This document shows positions 1 to 8,500 of a stretch of 23,834 bases of DNA, one piece after another. Position numbers and translations under genes: made by a program. Source of the DNA: a virus; the IMG/VR virus record IMGVR_UViG_3300025151_000303, positions 1-23,834 of that record, one strand, 5' to 3'. The notes under the pieces were generated by a model. That model was not told the DNA's origin. It saw only the letters and a list, made by a program, of their open reading frames with translations, and did no database searches. How positions within the stretch are numbered: the first letter of the stretch is position 1; every line of letters begins with the position of its first letter.

Positions 1-1719
1 AATAAATCCAAACGATTGAGCAGCACTTTTAGAATCAAGACCTTTTTCATCTAATTTAGATATTTCTTCAGAAGTCATTTCTGTAACTTTTCCTTCTAAT
101 CCCATATCTGTTATTTGTTTCTTAACAGATTCGGTTGTTCGTTTAGCTGCGGATTCTAATACTTGTTTTTTAATAGATAGAACATTACCATCTAAAATAT
201 CATTTCTTGAATTTAAAGATTTAACAGCTAGATCGTAACTTTCTTGAGTTATTTTTTTATTTTTTATCTTATTATTTAAAGAAATTATTTTGTTTTGTAT
301 ATTATCTTTTTCGTTAATAGTTTTTATTAAAGATTTTTTTTCATCTTCTGTTAAGTACTGTGATACAGCTCTAGTGTCTATTATAAATTTTTTAAAATCT
401 CTTTGTGTTTGTTTTATTTGCAACTCTAAGGCATCTTTAACGTCTTTATCTTGTGTTATACTTTTTTGTATATTCAACTCACTTAAAGTATCTATATATT
501 TATTAATTTTTGCAGCAGTATTTTTGTCACTTCTTAATGCTCTATTTATAGCACTACCACCAACTGACACGGTTCCACCACCAATAAAACCCTGTATAAA
601 AGACTCTAGCCCTTGATCAGTAAACATTGATTTTATACCTTTAGCGGTAGCTGTTTGTAGATCATCTCCTTGCCCAAGACTTACGTTCACCTTCTCTATA
701 GCGTGTTGACCCCACTCTGTTGCAGCTTCATAGGTTGAAGCTGTAGTTAATCTACTAAAAGAACCAATTAAACCAGGTACACCTCTTATATAGTCGTCAA
801 CAGCTTTTAATCCCAATCTTTCTAAAGCTATAGCACCAGCGGATGCTACTAGTGGTTTTATTATCTCTGTCTCATTGTTTCTAACTAACTTTTCCATTGC
901 ATCAGGATCATCTTCGCCGTATAATCTTATTGCTTTTTGTTCGTTATGATCATAATACATTAAACCACCTATCATCGGTATCAATGATACACCTCTTGTT
1001 GCTACAGCTGGACCCATGCTTTCCAACAGTCGAATAGGCGTAAAAAGAGCTGTTGCTAATATATCAGCGCCTGAACCCTCTTTAATTCCACCAACTATAC
1101 CAAGTCCTTCGTCTTTAAATTTTAGTTTTTGAACGCTTTTAATTTGCTCTATTATTTTATTATCAAGCTCTTTAATTTCTTCTTCTCTTTCTTCTTCAGT
1201 TCTTGGCGCACCAGTAGCAATCGCACTAAAGTCTACATTCTTGTAAACATCAAGCATATCAGCATAAAAACCTTTTAGCCATTTTTGAGCTCTAGGTTTT
1301 ATATTAGAAAGCTGATTACCAAACAACGTGTAAAATCTCTGTCTCTGATCTTTATCTTTTACGTCTTCAGATAATATTTGATTTATAACAGATAGCTCTG
1401 TCCCACCAAAAGCTTGACCAAGAGGATGATCTTCTTGTTTACCACTTTGTGAACCCAAAGAACCATCGTCCGATTTGGATGCCGTAGCTTTTGGTATTAT
1501 TTTGGATATAACTTCCCCTGTCGTCAGGTCGACTGATACGTCCTCGTCTATTTTTAATTGATTGTTTTGGGACTGACTCGTCCCCAGAGACTTTCCCGGC
1601 TCGTCAGTTATTAGTTCAGCCGTTAAGTTTGCTTCTTCTAGAAGTTTAAAGAATTGTTGTTCGTATTCTAATGGAACTATCTGTGTAGAACCATTAGATA
1701 ATAAATATTTTTTATCCAT
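1..1719 (-). CDS. Large internal virion / DNA-ejection-type protein, N-terminal 573 residues (cut by window edge)
   Basis: The frame opens at ATG 1717-1719 (MDKKYLLSNGSTQIVPLEYE) and runs without a stop to base 1, so 573 residues are visible and the C-terminus is missing. The start is 33 bases after the upstream gene and is the first ATG after it in this frame. Visible parts are a polar, low-complexity N-terminus (to about residue 105), a charged helical stretch with an EEEREEE run (about 170-205), three Gly/Ala-rich hydrophobic segments (about 212-255, 285-305 and 374-395), and a long Lys/Glu/Ile-rich predicted coiled coil (about 400-573). No enzyme motif is visible. Position after two ejection-type genes, large size, and hydrophobic plus coiled-coil segments fit the giant ejected protein of podoviruses (role like T7 gp16). 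This is inference; a peptidase, transglycosylase or toxin domain may lie in the missing part. Bases encoding about residues 37-70 are unusually GC-rich. Confidence 0.72.
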   Translation of the reverse strand, partial: MDKKYLLSNGSTQIVPLEYEQQFFKLLEEANLTAELITDEPGKSLGTSQSQNNQLKIDEDVSVDLTTGEVISKIIPKATASKSDDGSLGSQSGKQEDHPLGQAFGGTELSVINQILSEDVKDKDQRQRFYTLFGNQLSNIKPRAQKWLKGFYADMLDVYKNVDFSAIATGAPRTEEEREEEIKELDNKIIEQIKSVQKLKFKDEGLGIVGGIKEGSGADILATALFTPIRLLESMGPAVATRGVSLIPMIGGLMYYDHNEQKAIRLYGEDDPDAMEKLVRNNETEIIKPLVASAGAIALERLGLKAVDDYIRGVPGLIGSFSRLTTASTYEAATEWGQHAIEKVNVSLGQGDDLQTATAKGIKSMFTDQGLESFIQGFIGGGTVSVGGSAINRALRSDKNTAAKINKYIDTLSELNIQKSITQDKDVKDALELQIKQTQRDFKKFIIDTRAVSQYLTEDEKKSLIKTINEKDNIQNKIISLNNKIKNKKITQESYDLAVKSLNSRNDILDGNVLSIKKQVLESAAKRTTESVKKQITDMGLEGKVTEMTSEEISKLDEKGLDSKSAAQSFGFI

Positions 1720-1752
1720 ACTGTATCGTTAGTTACCCGTGTTAATATTTAG

Positions 1753-3726
1753 TTATGTAATGTTTTGTAGTGTGCCAGCGTTTATACCACCTTTACCACC
1801 TTGTATGTGCTTCATTAAAGCATCAGCATATTTTTTATCTGTTTCAACAGCGTTAATGAATTTATCAAATGCTTTTTTCTGCGCTTCAGTTGCCCCATTT
1901 TCACCTTTAAACCACTGCATAGGAGTTTTACCAGCAGTTTTATTTTGATCTGGGTACCATTTGTATTTACCGTTTTCTAATTTAAATCTACCAAAACCCA
2001 TTTCTCCCATACTAGAGTCAACAATAATATCTGTTCCAGAGACTTTAACACCATCAACGCTAACAGCTCTAAATGGCCCTATATTAGCTGTTATTGGTCT
2101 ACCATTTTCTAATATATTAGCTTTACCTGGACCATCACCAACAACACTAAGATTACTCATCTCAGTATAATTAGTTGTGTATTGATCTCCTTGATTATTT
2201 TCAGATTGATTATTGTTGTCAACGTTAAATTGATCTATGCCCAATTCTGGATTAAATACAGATTGATCACCTTGATCACCTTGGTTACCTTGATCACCTT
2301 GATCACCTTGGTTACCTTGATCACCTTGATTACCCATACTTAACCTTTCCTGTTCCATTCTAGCAAGCGTCGCTTCAGTTTCCTGTTCATCCATAAATGC
2401 CATACCAGCTACTCTTGATGCTCGAAGCACCTCTTTATCTAGACTTTGCATGTATATATCTTGACTCAAGTTGGTTAAATATCCAGCTAGTAAATCACTT
2501 CTTAACTCCGGTTGATTGTTGATTATCTCATCAACAATAGCTTCAACATCACTATCTGTTATTGGAGTATCTTTTGTTGGGTCCATACTTTTAGCGTCAC
2601 CCTCTGTCATGTTTATACCCATACTTTGATAAGTGTTATTCTTGATAGCTTCTATTAAATCTTCTTTTGGCACTCTACCACCAAGCACAGGGTTGTTCCA
2701 TATTCCCTTTGAATTTCCTTTAGCTTCAAAGGTTTTCATTTTATCATATGTAACACTCCAGTTGAAATCTGGTTTTTCTCCAACTTGAACGTTTTTAGCA
2801 TTATTTATGGTGCTGTTTATATGTCCCTCAAACTCTAATTGACTTTTTTCATCTGGCGCATACTCATTAATCATGTCTATAAATTCCTCATGTGTAACAA
2901 ACTCCAAATTTTCTGGCAAGTTATTTATATCAATAATTTGTAATTCTTTTGTTCTACGATCATGTTCTGGTCCATCTCCATCCTTGTCCACTCCTGTTTC
3001 TAAAAGAGCTTGATTTTGGTTTAAATACTCTTTATAAAACTCTGCAACACTTGGATGCATAGTCGATTGTTGACCCTCATGTTCGTATAGATAAGCGTTA
3101 CTTACATTTTGATCTCCTGTAGGTTGGTCACTAGATTCTTTATTTTCTTCTTCTTTAGTTTTAGTGTGATACATTTTACCATTCCACTCAAACTCTTTTA
3201 GTCCTTGATTTTGGGCGTTAGCAAAAGCTTTACTAAAATCATCATTTTGTTTAACATAACCATTAAGTTCGTTACCATTACTATCCTTTAGTTTTACTGT
3301 TTTACCATTGTTTAATATAGTTGTTATTTCGTCTTTTCTATTCGATGGTAAAAGATGAGATAAATCTTCAGCATTTATAGCTATATCGTTCATGTTGTTT
3401 TCGTCGGTAACAACCTGTTCAGCCAGTTTGTTTAAATTATCCTCTGCTTCTAATCTAAGTTTTCTATCATTTAAATAAACATATCCAAATCTTTGTTTTT
3501 CTATTTGATCGTATAATTCATCTTTTTGATTTTGACTTAAATCATCTTTGTTTAATTGATTAGCTAGTATTCTATTAAACTCTCTATTTCTAGCTTGAAA
3601 CATTTTACCTAGTCCAGTACTAAGATGTGTTCCAATATCACTAAATGCTTTTGATTGAGCTAGTTTGCCTTTACCACCGATTCCAGCTGCTAAACCAGCT
3701 CCATGTACTAATGTTGTGTTTGCCAT
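1753..3726 (-). CDS. Internal virion protein-like structural protein with Gly-Asn/Asp-Gln repeats (657 aa)
   Basis: This is a complete 657-residue protein starting MANTTLVHGAGLAAGIGGKG. The start is 27 bases after the preceding gene and lacks a Shine-Dalgarno site. Residues 1-45 are Gly/Ala-rich. Residues 45-110 are charged and probably helical (QARNREFNRILANQL). The middle is hydrophilic and rich in Asn, Asp, Glu and Gln, with an Asp-rich loop DKDGDG at residues 247-252 that resembles a calcium-binding loop without being a full match. Eight G-(N/D)-Q triplets occupy residues 465-488. The C-terminus is a more compact basic region (PMQWFKGENGATEAQKKAF). There is no signal peptide or clear membrane helix. 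It sits between a gp14-like ejection protein and a giant ejection-type protein, so it is probably the middle member of an ejection set (role like T7 gp15). I recognise no catalytic domain, and the role rests on context. Confidence 0.65.
   Translation of the reverse strand: MANTTLVHGAGLAAGIGGKGKLAQSKAFSDIGTHLSTGLGKMFQARNREFNRILANQLNKDDLSQNQKDELYDQIEKQRFGYVYLNDRKLRLEAEDNLNKLAEQVVTDENNMNDIAINAEDLSHLLPSNRKDEITTILNNGKTVKLKDSNGNELNGYVKQNDDFSKAFANAQNQGLKEFEWNGKMYHTKTKEEENKESSDQPTGDQNVSNAYLYEHEGQQSTMHPSVAEFYKEYLNQNQALLETGVDKDGDGPEHDRRTKELQIIDINNLPENLEFVTHEEFIDMINEYAPDEKSQLEFEGHINSTINNAKNVQVGEKPDFNWSVTYDKMKTFEAKGNSKGIWNNPVLGGRVPKEDLIEAIKNNTYQSMGINMTEGDAKSMDPTKDTPITDSDVEAIVDEIINNQPELRSDLLAGYLTNLSQDIYMQSLDKEVLRASRVAGMAFMDEQETEATLARMEQERLSMGNQGDQGNQGDQGDQGNQGDQGDQSVFNPELGIDQFNVDNNNQSENNQGDQYTTNYTEMSNLSVVGDGPGKANILENGRPITANIGPFRAVSVDGVKVSGTDIIVDSSMGEMGFGRFKLENGKYKWYPDQNKTAGKTPMQWFKGENGATEAQKKAFDKFINAVETDKKYADALMKHIQGGKGGINAGTLQNIT
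2263..2334 (-). repeat. Eight tandem 9-bp units encoding Gly-(Asn/Asp)-Gln
   Basis: On the plus strand the unit alternates between ttgatcacc (Gly-Asp-Gln) and ttggttacc or ttgattacc (Gly-Asn-Gln). Eight perfectly in-frame copies lie inside the 657-residue gene at residues 465-488. The protein pattern is collagen-like in having Gly at every third position, but it lacks proline. The near-identity of the units suggests recent expansion by slippage. It probably forms an extended hydrophilic linker. Confidence 0.95.
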
Positions 3727-3753
3727 GTCTTTAACTGTTATTTTATAAATTTA

Positions 3754-4623
3754 TTATCCATATGGATTGCTAAAATATTTACTACTGTTGTATTTGTTTC
3801 CACCAAAGACATCGAAATTTTCAAATTGATTTTGTATTTGATCTGTAGTTCCTACTCTTAACCCTTGTTGTATATAGTCACTCATTGACTCTCCAGCGTT
3901 GTATCCACCTAGTCTATTACTACCGCCCCCTATACCATCAAGTAGTGGTCTTTCTCCACCGCCGAACCCAGCGAACATATTAACTGCTCCTGTTACAGCT
4001 CCAGATATTGCACCCCACTTAGCTTCATTAGCAGCTGATTTTCGCTGCGCATAAGCGGCTGTTTCTTGTTGAGACATGCCTAGCATGGTTCCTGTTCTCT
4101 CTAACTCCCTTGATTGACGTATCATCTCACCTTGAGCTCCTAGTTGATCTATAGTACCTTGGCCTTGTCTTTGTAGTGTTTGTATTCTACTAGCCTCTTG
4201 AGCCTGTAACCTTTGATTAATAGCCTCTTGTTGACCTATGCTAGCAGAAGATTTTTGTGCTGCTATTTGACCTTGCTGTGCCATCGTTTGAGCTAGTGCT
4301 GCTATACCACTACCACCAGCAGCCCCTCTCAATCCACTTAAAATATTGGCTTGGCTTTGCTGAAACTGTTCAGCTTCAAACTGAGCTTGTTGTTGGTTGA
4401 TCGTTAAATCTTCCGCCATATTTTCCATGTTTTCGTATGGATTCTTTAGATCAGCAAATGGATTAGTAATATCCATATTTGCATAAACCTGCTTAAGTCT
4501 ATTCATCTCTCTTCTAGCTCTTTTTTCTTTTCTTGCAGCTTTTTTTTGTTCCTTAGAAGCTCTTATTGCTGAGAAAATAGAAGAACCAATAGATAGTCCA
4601 GCTGCTATTAAACCTATAGCCAT
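3754..4623 (-). CDS. Internal virion / DNA-ejection protein, T7 gp14-like (289 aa)
   Basis: A 289-residue protein beginning with a hydrophobic, small-residue segment (about residues 3-20, IGLIAAGLSIGSSIFSAI). A strongly basic helix (SKEQKKAARKEKRARREMN) follows, then Gln/Ala-rich helices (about 75-195) with the stretch LSGLRGAAGGSGIAALAQTM, and a Gly/Asn-rich C-terminus. This plan, hydrophobic N-terminus then Gln/Ala-rich coiled coil at about 200-300 residues, matches the small ejected core protein of podoviruses (T7 gp14), and similar proteins are common in marine phage late operons. Such proteins leave the capsid with the DNA and help form a channel through the envelope. The start ATG is preceded by an A/T-only leader of about 20 bases with no Shine-Dalgarno site. 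It is followed 27 bases on by the 657-residue gene, which suggests a shared ejection module. Exact homology was not tested. Confidence 0.72.
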   Translation of the reverse strand: MAIGLIAAGLSIGSSIFSAIRASKEQKKAARKEKRARREMNRLKQVYANMDITNPFADLKNPYENMENMAEDLTINQQQAQFEAEQFQQSQANILSGLRGAAGGSGIAALAQTMAQQGQIAAQKSSASIGQQEAINQRLQAQEASRIQTLQRQGQGTIDQLGAQGEMIRQSRELERTGTMLGMSQQETAAYAQRKSAANEAKWGAISGAVTGAVNMFAGFGGGERPLLDGIGGGSNRLGGYNAGESMSDYIQQGLRVGTTDQIQNQFENFDVFGGNKYNSSKYFSNPYG

Positions 4624-4674
4624 AATTAATTAATTTTAAGTTATTTACTATTATATAGTTACATTTATTGTTAT

Positions 4675-5031
4675 TTATTTACTACTTTCATCTGCCTCAC
4701 AAAATGCTGAATACATTTCAGCTTTACCTCTACTAGTGTTTACAAAATTAACTAAACCATAATAACCCTTTATAGAACTAGTATTTACCACTTTGCTTTT
4801 TACAAAAAATATAAAGTCATTTTCATTTGGTGCGTTTCCATTAAAATCGCACTTTAAAGAAGCGATACCATTGTCAATTTGAATTTCTTGTATTACTCCT
4901 ACTAAATTATAGTTAGCGGATGAATCAAATTCAGTATTTTCAATGGTTTGAGTTTCAGAATAATATGCAACGTCACCTATTTCTACAGATGCGTTTAACG
5001 GAGCTTGAAGTTTTAATATTACGTAAGACAT
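4675..5031 (-). CDS. Small conserved phage structural protein of unknown function (118 aa)
   Basis: A 118-residue protein (MSYVILKLQAPLNASVEIGD at the N-terminus, ending CEADESSK). It is predicted to be mostly beta strand: alternating hydrophobic strands with GDVAYY, NLVGVIQEI and GYYGLVNFVN. There is no signal peptide or membrane helix. From memory, small proteins with this start and an ESSK-type end recur in the late operons of uncultured marine phages next to tail genes, but I know of no assigned role. It lies 11 bases after the 559-residue putative fibre gene and 51 bases before the gp14-like ejection protein. That supports a virion role, for example a small tail or fibre accessory subunit. 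A function cannot be read from the sequence. Confidence 0.7.
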   Translation of the reverse strand: MSYVILKLQAPLNASVEIGDVAYYSETQTIENTEFDSSANYNLVGVIQEIQIDNGIASLKCDFNGNAPNENDFIFFVKSKVVNTSSIKGYYGLVNFVNTSRGKAEMYSAFCEADESSK

Positions 5032-5042
5032 ATATTATAAGA

Positions 5043-6722
5043 TTATGAAACTATTGTGTTTAGATCTAGTGTAGAAACTAAATCACTAGTTCCCCATTTA
5101 TTAATTATTAAACTAAAAGTAATTGTACATATACCATTTGTTGTTTCACTGTTAGATAAAGCGATTGAAATATTTTTTATTTCAAACTCTGTTCCACTTT
5201 CGTTAGAACTTCCAGTGTTAGAAAAATCAGACAAGTGTTCTTGACTTGAATATACAGGTGTTTTTATAATAGAAAACGCTTTGCTACTAATACCATCAAG
5301 AGTTATAGTTACTTGATTTACACCTTGAACTAAACCTTTGCTTTCTAATTCTGTATAACTTTTATTTGGTTCTCCTGGATAAAATAAATTAAAAGCCTGA
5401 TCACCACTATGTGGCACCGATTGTCCATTTATAGTATATGCCCTAGTACTATCTGTGAATCTTAAGTTTAAATAAGGATTTAAATGTTGATTTAAAGTAA
5501 GAGTTGGGTTAGTAGAAGATATATTATCACTCAATCCAGATGTAGAACTTAAATTAATATAGTACTTGGTTCCTCTGATAAACCTAACGACAGCAAGGTT
5601 GGCAGCTGTAACAGTATCTGACAGAAGACATTCATTAGCATCATCACCATCTGGATCCAATTCAACAACCTTAATAGTTGAGGTACCACTTATTTCTTTC
5701 ATTATAATTTGATCGCCAACTTCAACACCAGTTAAACTAGCAAATTTTATTTGATTAGTACCACTAACAGCCATACTACCATTTATAGTTGTTTGTATAA
5801 CTTCTTTTGTTTTTGGAAACTTTTGCTTAATCTTATAACAACCGTTTTCAGGTATATTTTCACTTATACATCTAACCGTATTACCATTAACGTCTGTAGT
5901 AGTTTTATTATTCGCGAAGTAACTTTTATTTCTACTATCAAGTAAACCACTGGAACTAATCTTTATATCAGGACCATTAATTTGGTTATAAACATTTTCT
6001 ATTATACTGTTGTTATCAGCATCATAAGCTGTATACACAAAGGGTGTTTGTGGTGAACCTGTTATTTTGATATCTTTAGTCTCACCATTAATATCAATAG
6101 TTTCTAATGGGCTAACAGATATTCTATCTATAAGTAATGATTTTGTAATTTTTTCTTTTAAAGGTAAAACCAGCTCATAAGTTGGAACAATACCTGTATC
6201 ACTTAGATCTGTGTTAGAAGATAAATAAACATCAAGAGTACAATTTGTTGTATTATCACTTGAGTCGATTGTAGTAGATATTTTTTTAACTATTAAATCT
6301 ACATCACCTTGAATATTTGCGGTAGATGAATTTCTAGACATTTTAATACTAGGTGGTGCTAAAAATGATTCATCACTTTTAGATGCTAATATTACTTGTG
6401 CTATTTTTTGTCGTTTACCATATAGTGGTATTATTCCAGATATGCTATACGTTGTAATTTCACTAGTGGTTCCAGAATTAGAAACTGCACTAGAAACGGT
6501 CATTGTTTTACTTTTAGATAAAAAACCGTTTGTAGATACTAAAGCTCCCTTTGCTGCAAATAAAGTTTTTTCAGAACTAGACAAAGCCACGTTGCTAGTT
6601 ATACCTTTAACTGAAACACTCGCAGCGTTTACAGTTGTAGATAAAAGTTTACCTGTAGCTATTTTTAAATCTACTGAGAAATTAAAAGTTTTTCCTTGTT
6701 TAACTGAATGTCTTTGAAACAT
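5043..6722 (-). CDS. Putative tail/fibre-like structural protein, beta-rich (559 aa)
   Basis: A 559-residue protein starting MFQRHSVKQGKTFNFSVDLK. It is rich in Ser, Thr, Asn, Ile and Val, with many short alternating strands and repeated Ser/Thr runs (for example TTSEITTYSISGIIPLYGKR near residues 85-105). This composition is typical of beta-sandwich or beta-helical tail appendages. There is no signal peptide, membrane segment or catalytic motif. A DPDGDDANE stretch near residue 360 could bind a metal ion, but this is weak. It follows the 579-residue structural gene after 23 bases and precedes the small 118-residue protein, in the usual place for tail fibre or receptor-binding genes after the nozzle gene. 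I do not recognise a family. It could equally be a head-decoration or tail-hub protein. Confidence 0.65.
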   Translation of the reverse strand: MFQRHSVKQGKTFNFSVDLKIATGKLLSTTVNAASVSVKGITSNVALSSSEKTLFAAKGALVSTNGFLSKSKTMTVSSAVSNSGTTSEITTYSISGIIPLYGKRQKIAQVILASKSDESFLAPPSIKMSRNSSTANIQGDVDLIVKKISTTIDSSDNTTNCTLDVYLSSNTDLSDTGIVPTYELVLPLKEKITKSLLIDRISVSPLETIDINGETKDIKITGSPQTPFVYTAYDADNNSIIENVYNQINGPDIKISSSGLLDSRNKSYFANNKTTTDVNGNTVRCISENIPENGCYKIKQKFPKTKEVIQTTINGSMAVSGTNQIKFASLTGVEVGDQIIMKEISGTSTIKVVELDPDGDDANECLLSDTVTAANLAVVRFIRGTKYYINLSSTSGLSDNISSTNPTLTLNQHLNPYLNLRFTDSTRAYTINGQSVPHSGDQAFNLFYPGEPNKSYTELESKGLVQGVNQVTITLDGISSKAFSIIKTPVYSSQEHLSDFSNTGSSNESGTEFEIKNISIALSNSETTNGICTITFSLIINKWGTSDLVSTLDLNTIVS

Positions 6723-6745
6723 TTTTTTAATTATTTATATTACTA

Positions 6746-8485
6746 TTAATCATCTTCATCTGGGCCGAATGGATTTTCGGTGTTACTAGCGGTATATAAA
6801 ATTGGATTTCCTTGCCAAAAAATATAAACATAAACTGGTGAGTCTAATGTCCAATAACCATTAGCTTGAGAAGGTGGTTCCCAGACAAAATCAGAATTAA
6901 AATTCATTTCGAGATCTAGGTTAGTATAAGCCTCCTGATTAACATAGGTGTTAAAAGTTGAATCATTTAAATAATTACCTCCTGAAAATGCGGAACCATT
7001 CAATGGTTGTCGGAGTCTTACAACGGGTGCACTAAAAGGGCTATTTACACCAGATACGTAGTTTTCGTAGTAAAAATAATTACCACTAGTATCTACCATT
7101 GGCCATCTTATTGTTACATCAAGAACATTAAAAAGTACTTCATTAGGCGTACTAGAATCATCAATATAATCCCAAGCATTCCATCCCCATCCATTGTTAT
7201 ACGATTGATATTGTTGATTAATTTGTGTTAGTTGTATTTTAGGCCAAAGATTACCAGGGGAATTAGGACTACCTCCACTACCACCACTAGGCAAATACTT
7301 TCCGGTGCAAAATTGCCATCTCATTGAGTCTCCATTTAAAGCAGAGGTACCTATGGAATTACCATAAAAACCTTCGCTTCCATACTCTTCCTTGTTTATT
7401 CTTGCGTGAGCTACACAGTTTTCATAAGCACCTGAACCAGCTTCATCTGTGTAACTTTGAATACCTATATTAGTTTCAGCATTATAGTACGTGGGTATAA
7501 ACGGTCTAACTATGTATCCATCAATATTGGTTTGCGTTGAAAGTGAAACACCTGTACCCGTAATACTTGAGGCACCTGCTCCCCAACCACTCGTTGAAAA
7601 AAATTGGGTGTCTGTCCAACCTTTATTATAATTAATGCCCGAGCCTGAACCAAACAAACCAGCATTACACATCCGATTATCAATCGCCGCTAATTGCTCA
7701 GTGCTATATGGGCTTTCGGTGTAGTTGTAAAATGTGTAACTATCACTAGGAAAATTAGAATCAGAAAAAGAACCAACGTCCATTCTCCTCATAAATATAT
7801 CGTAATTTTCTGATGAACCAACTCTTATTGGGATAAATCTAACTTCAAAGGGAGAATTTGTATTATAATCTGGAACCACCAATCCAGTTTCATCATCAAT
7901 CTCCCAACCACTATCTAAATCAACTGGTACAGCAGCGCCATCTATATCTACGTTTATAGTTAAACTTTCTTCAGGCATTAAAAACGTGTCATATAATATA
8001 ACTGTAACTTCCACCCTATTGTTGGGACTAGTAGGATCTACACTACCAATTTCCGTGGAATTTTGTGGACCCGATGTGTTCCTTAATAAAACTCTATCAA
8101 TGTTAGAATCTAAAGTTATTGCATCTCCTTGGTAATTTTCTTGGCCATTTATCCAAACATAACAGTTAACTGATTGACCTTGATTATAATAATGTGGATC
8201 TACAAAAGCATAATAACTAGATGCAGAGGGTTGAACACCACCAATAGTAAAATTACTAGCATTAATTTGATATCCAGCATCGGGTTCTATTATCGCTTTA
8301 AACATTCCAACTGGTAGTTCAGCATCTAAAAAACCAGATAAATCTGTCCACGGTTGTTGAGACAATGTTGGTATTGTTGAAAATGGTCCCCCTACCATCA
8401 CTAATGGTCCATCACCAGCGTCTTGTTGTGTTGTAAAAAATACTCCATCACCTTGAACAGAACAATTTATTAAATTAGTTGCCAT
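6746..8485 (-). CDS. Putative tail appendage / adhesin-like structural protein (579 aa)
   Basis: A 579-residue protein starting MATNLINCSVQGDGVFFTTQ. It is unusually rich in Tyr, Trp, Asn, Gly and Ser, with few Lys, and ends in an acidic tail (GPDEDD). The stretch IIEPDAGYQINASNFTIGG near residues 65-85 resembles the 'P-x-GY-x-V/I-x-AS-x-F' strands seen in phage surface proteins. A glycine-rich hinge (GGSGGSPNSPGN) lies near residue 405, followed by an aromatic patch (NNGWGWNAWDYIDD). Aromatic-rich, beta-strand-rich composition fits a carbohydrate- or surface-binding tail component. There is no enzyme motif, signal peptide or membrane helix. It lies 15 bases after the 2060-residue nozzle-like gene, so it probably attaches to the tail tip. 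The family is not recognised and the role is inferred from composition and position. Confidence 0.65.
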   Translation of the reverse strand: MATNLINCSVQGDGVFFTTQQDAGDGPLVMVGGPFSTIPTLSQQPWTDLSGFLDAELPVGMFKAIIEPDAGYQINASNFTIGGVQPSASSYYAFVDPHYYNQGQSVNCYVWINGQENYQGDAITLDSNIDRVLLRNTSGPQNSTEIGSVDPTSPNNRVEVTVILYDTFLMPEESLTINVDIDGAAVPVDLDSGWEIDDETGLVVPDYNTNSPFEVRFIPIRVGSSENYDIFMRRMDVGSFSDSNFPSDSYTFYNYTESPYSTEQLAAIDNRMCNAGLFGSGSGINYNKGWTDTQFFSTSGWGAGASSITGTGVSLSTQTNIDGYIVRPFIPTYYNAETNIGIQSYTDEAGSGAYENCVAHARINKEEYGSEGFYGNSIGTSALNGDSMRWQFCTGKYLPSGGSGGSPNSPGNLWPKIQLTQINQQYQSYNNGWGWNAWDYIDDSSTPNEVLFNVLDVTIRWPMVDTSGNYFYYENYVSGVNSPFSAPVVRLRQPLNGSAFSGGNYLNDSTFNTYVNQEAYTNLDLEMNFNSDFVWEPPSQANGYWTLDSPVYVYIFWQGNPILYTASNTENPFGPDEDD

Positions 8486-8500
8486 ATTATTTTTTTGTTT

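Noticed and set aside
290-616. Plus-strand open frame of 108 codons, and similar plus-strand frames throughout (for example 1739-1948, 9078-9386, 9453-9731, 10824-11045)
   Set aside because: Each lies antisense to a longer minus-strand gene with clear phage-protein character. Their translations are hydrophobic or low-complexity and follow from the codon use of the opposite strand.
1520-1610. Hammerhead-ribozyme-like core (CTGACGA ... GAAA) on the minus strand in the GC-rich patch
   Set aside because: The CTGACGA and GAAA words lack a proper stem II between them and no matching stem I and III with a cleavage triplet could be found. It is coding sequence.
2263-2334. Possible CRISPR-like or iteron array from short repeats
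   Set aside because: The 9-bp units are contiguous, in frame and without spacers. They encode a Gly-x-Gln protein repeat.
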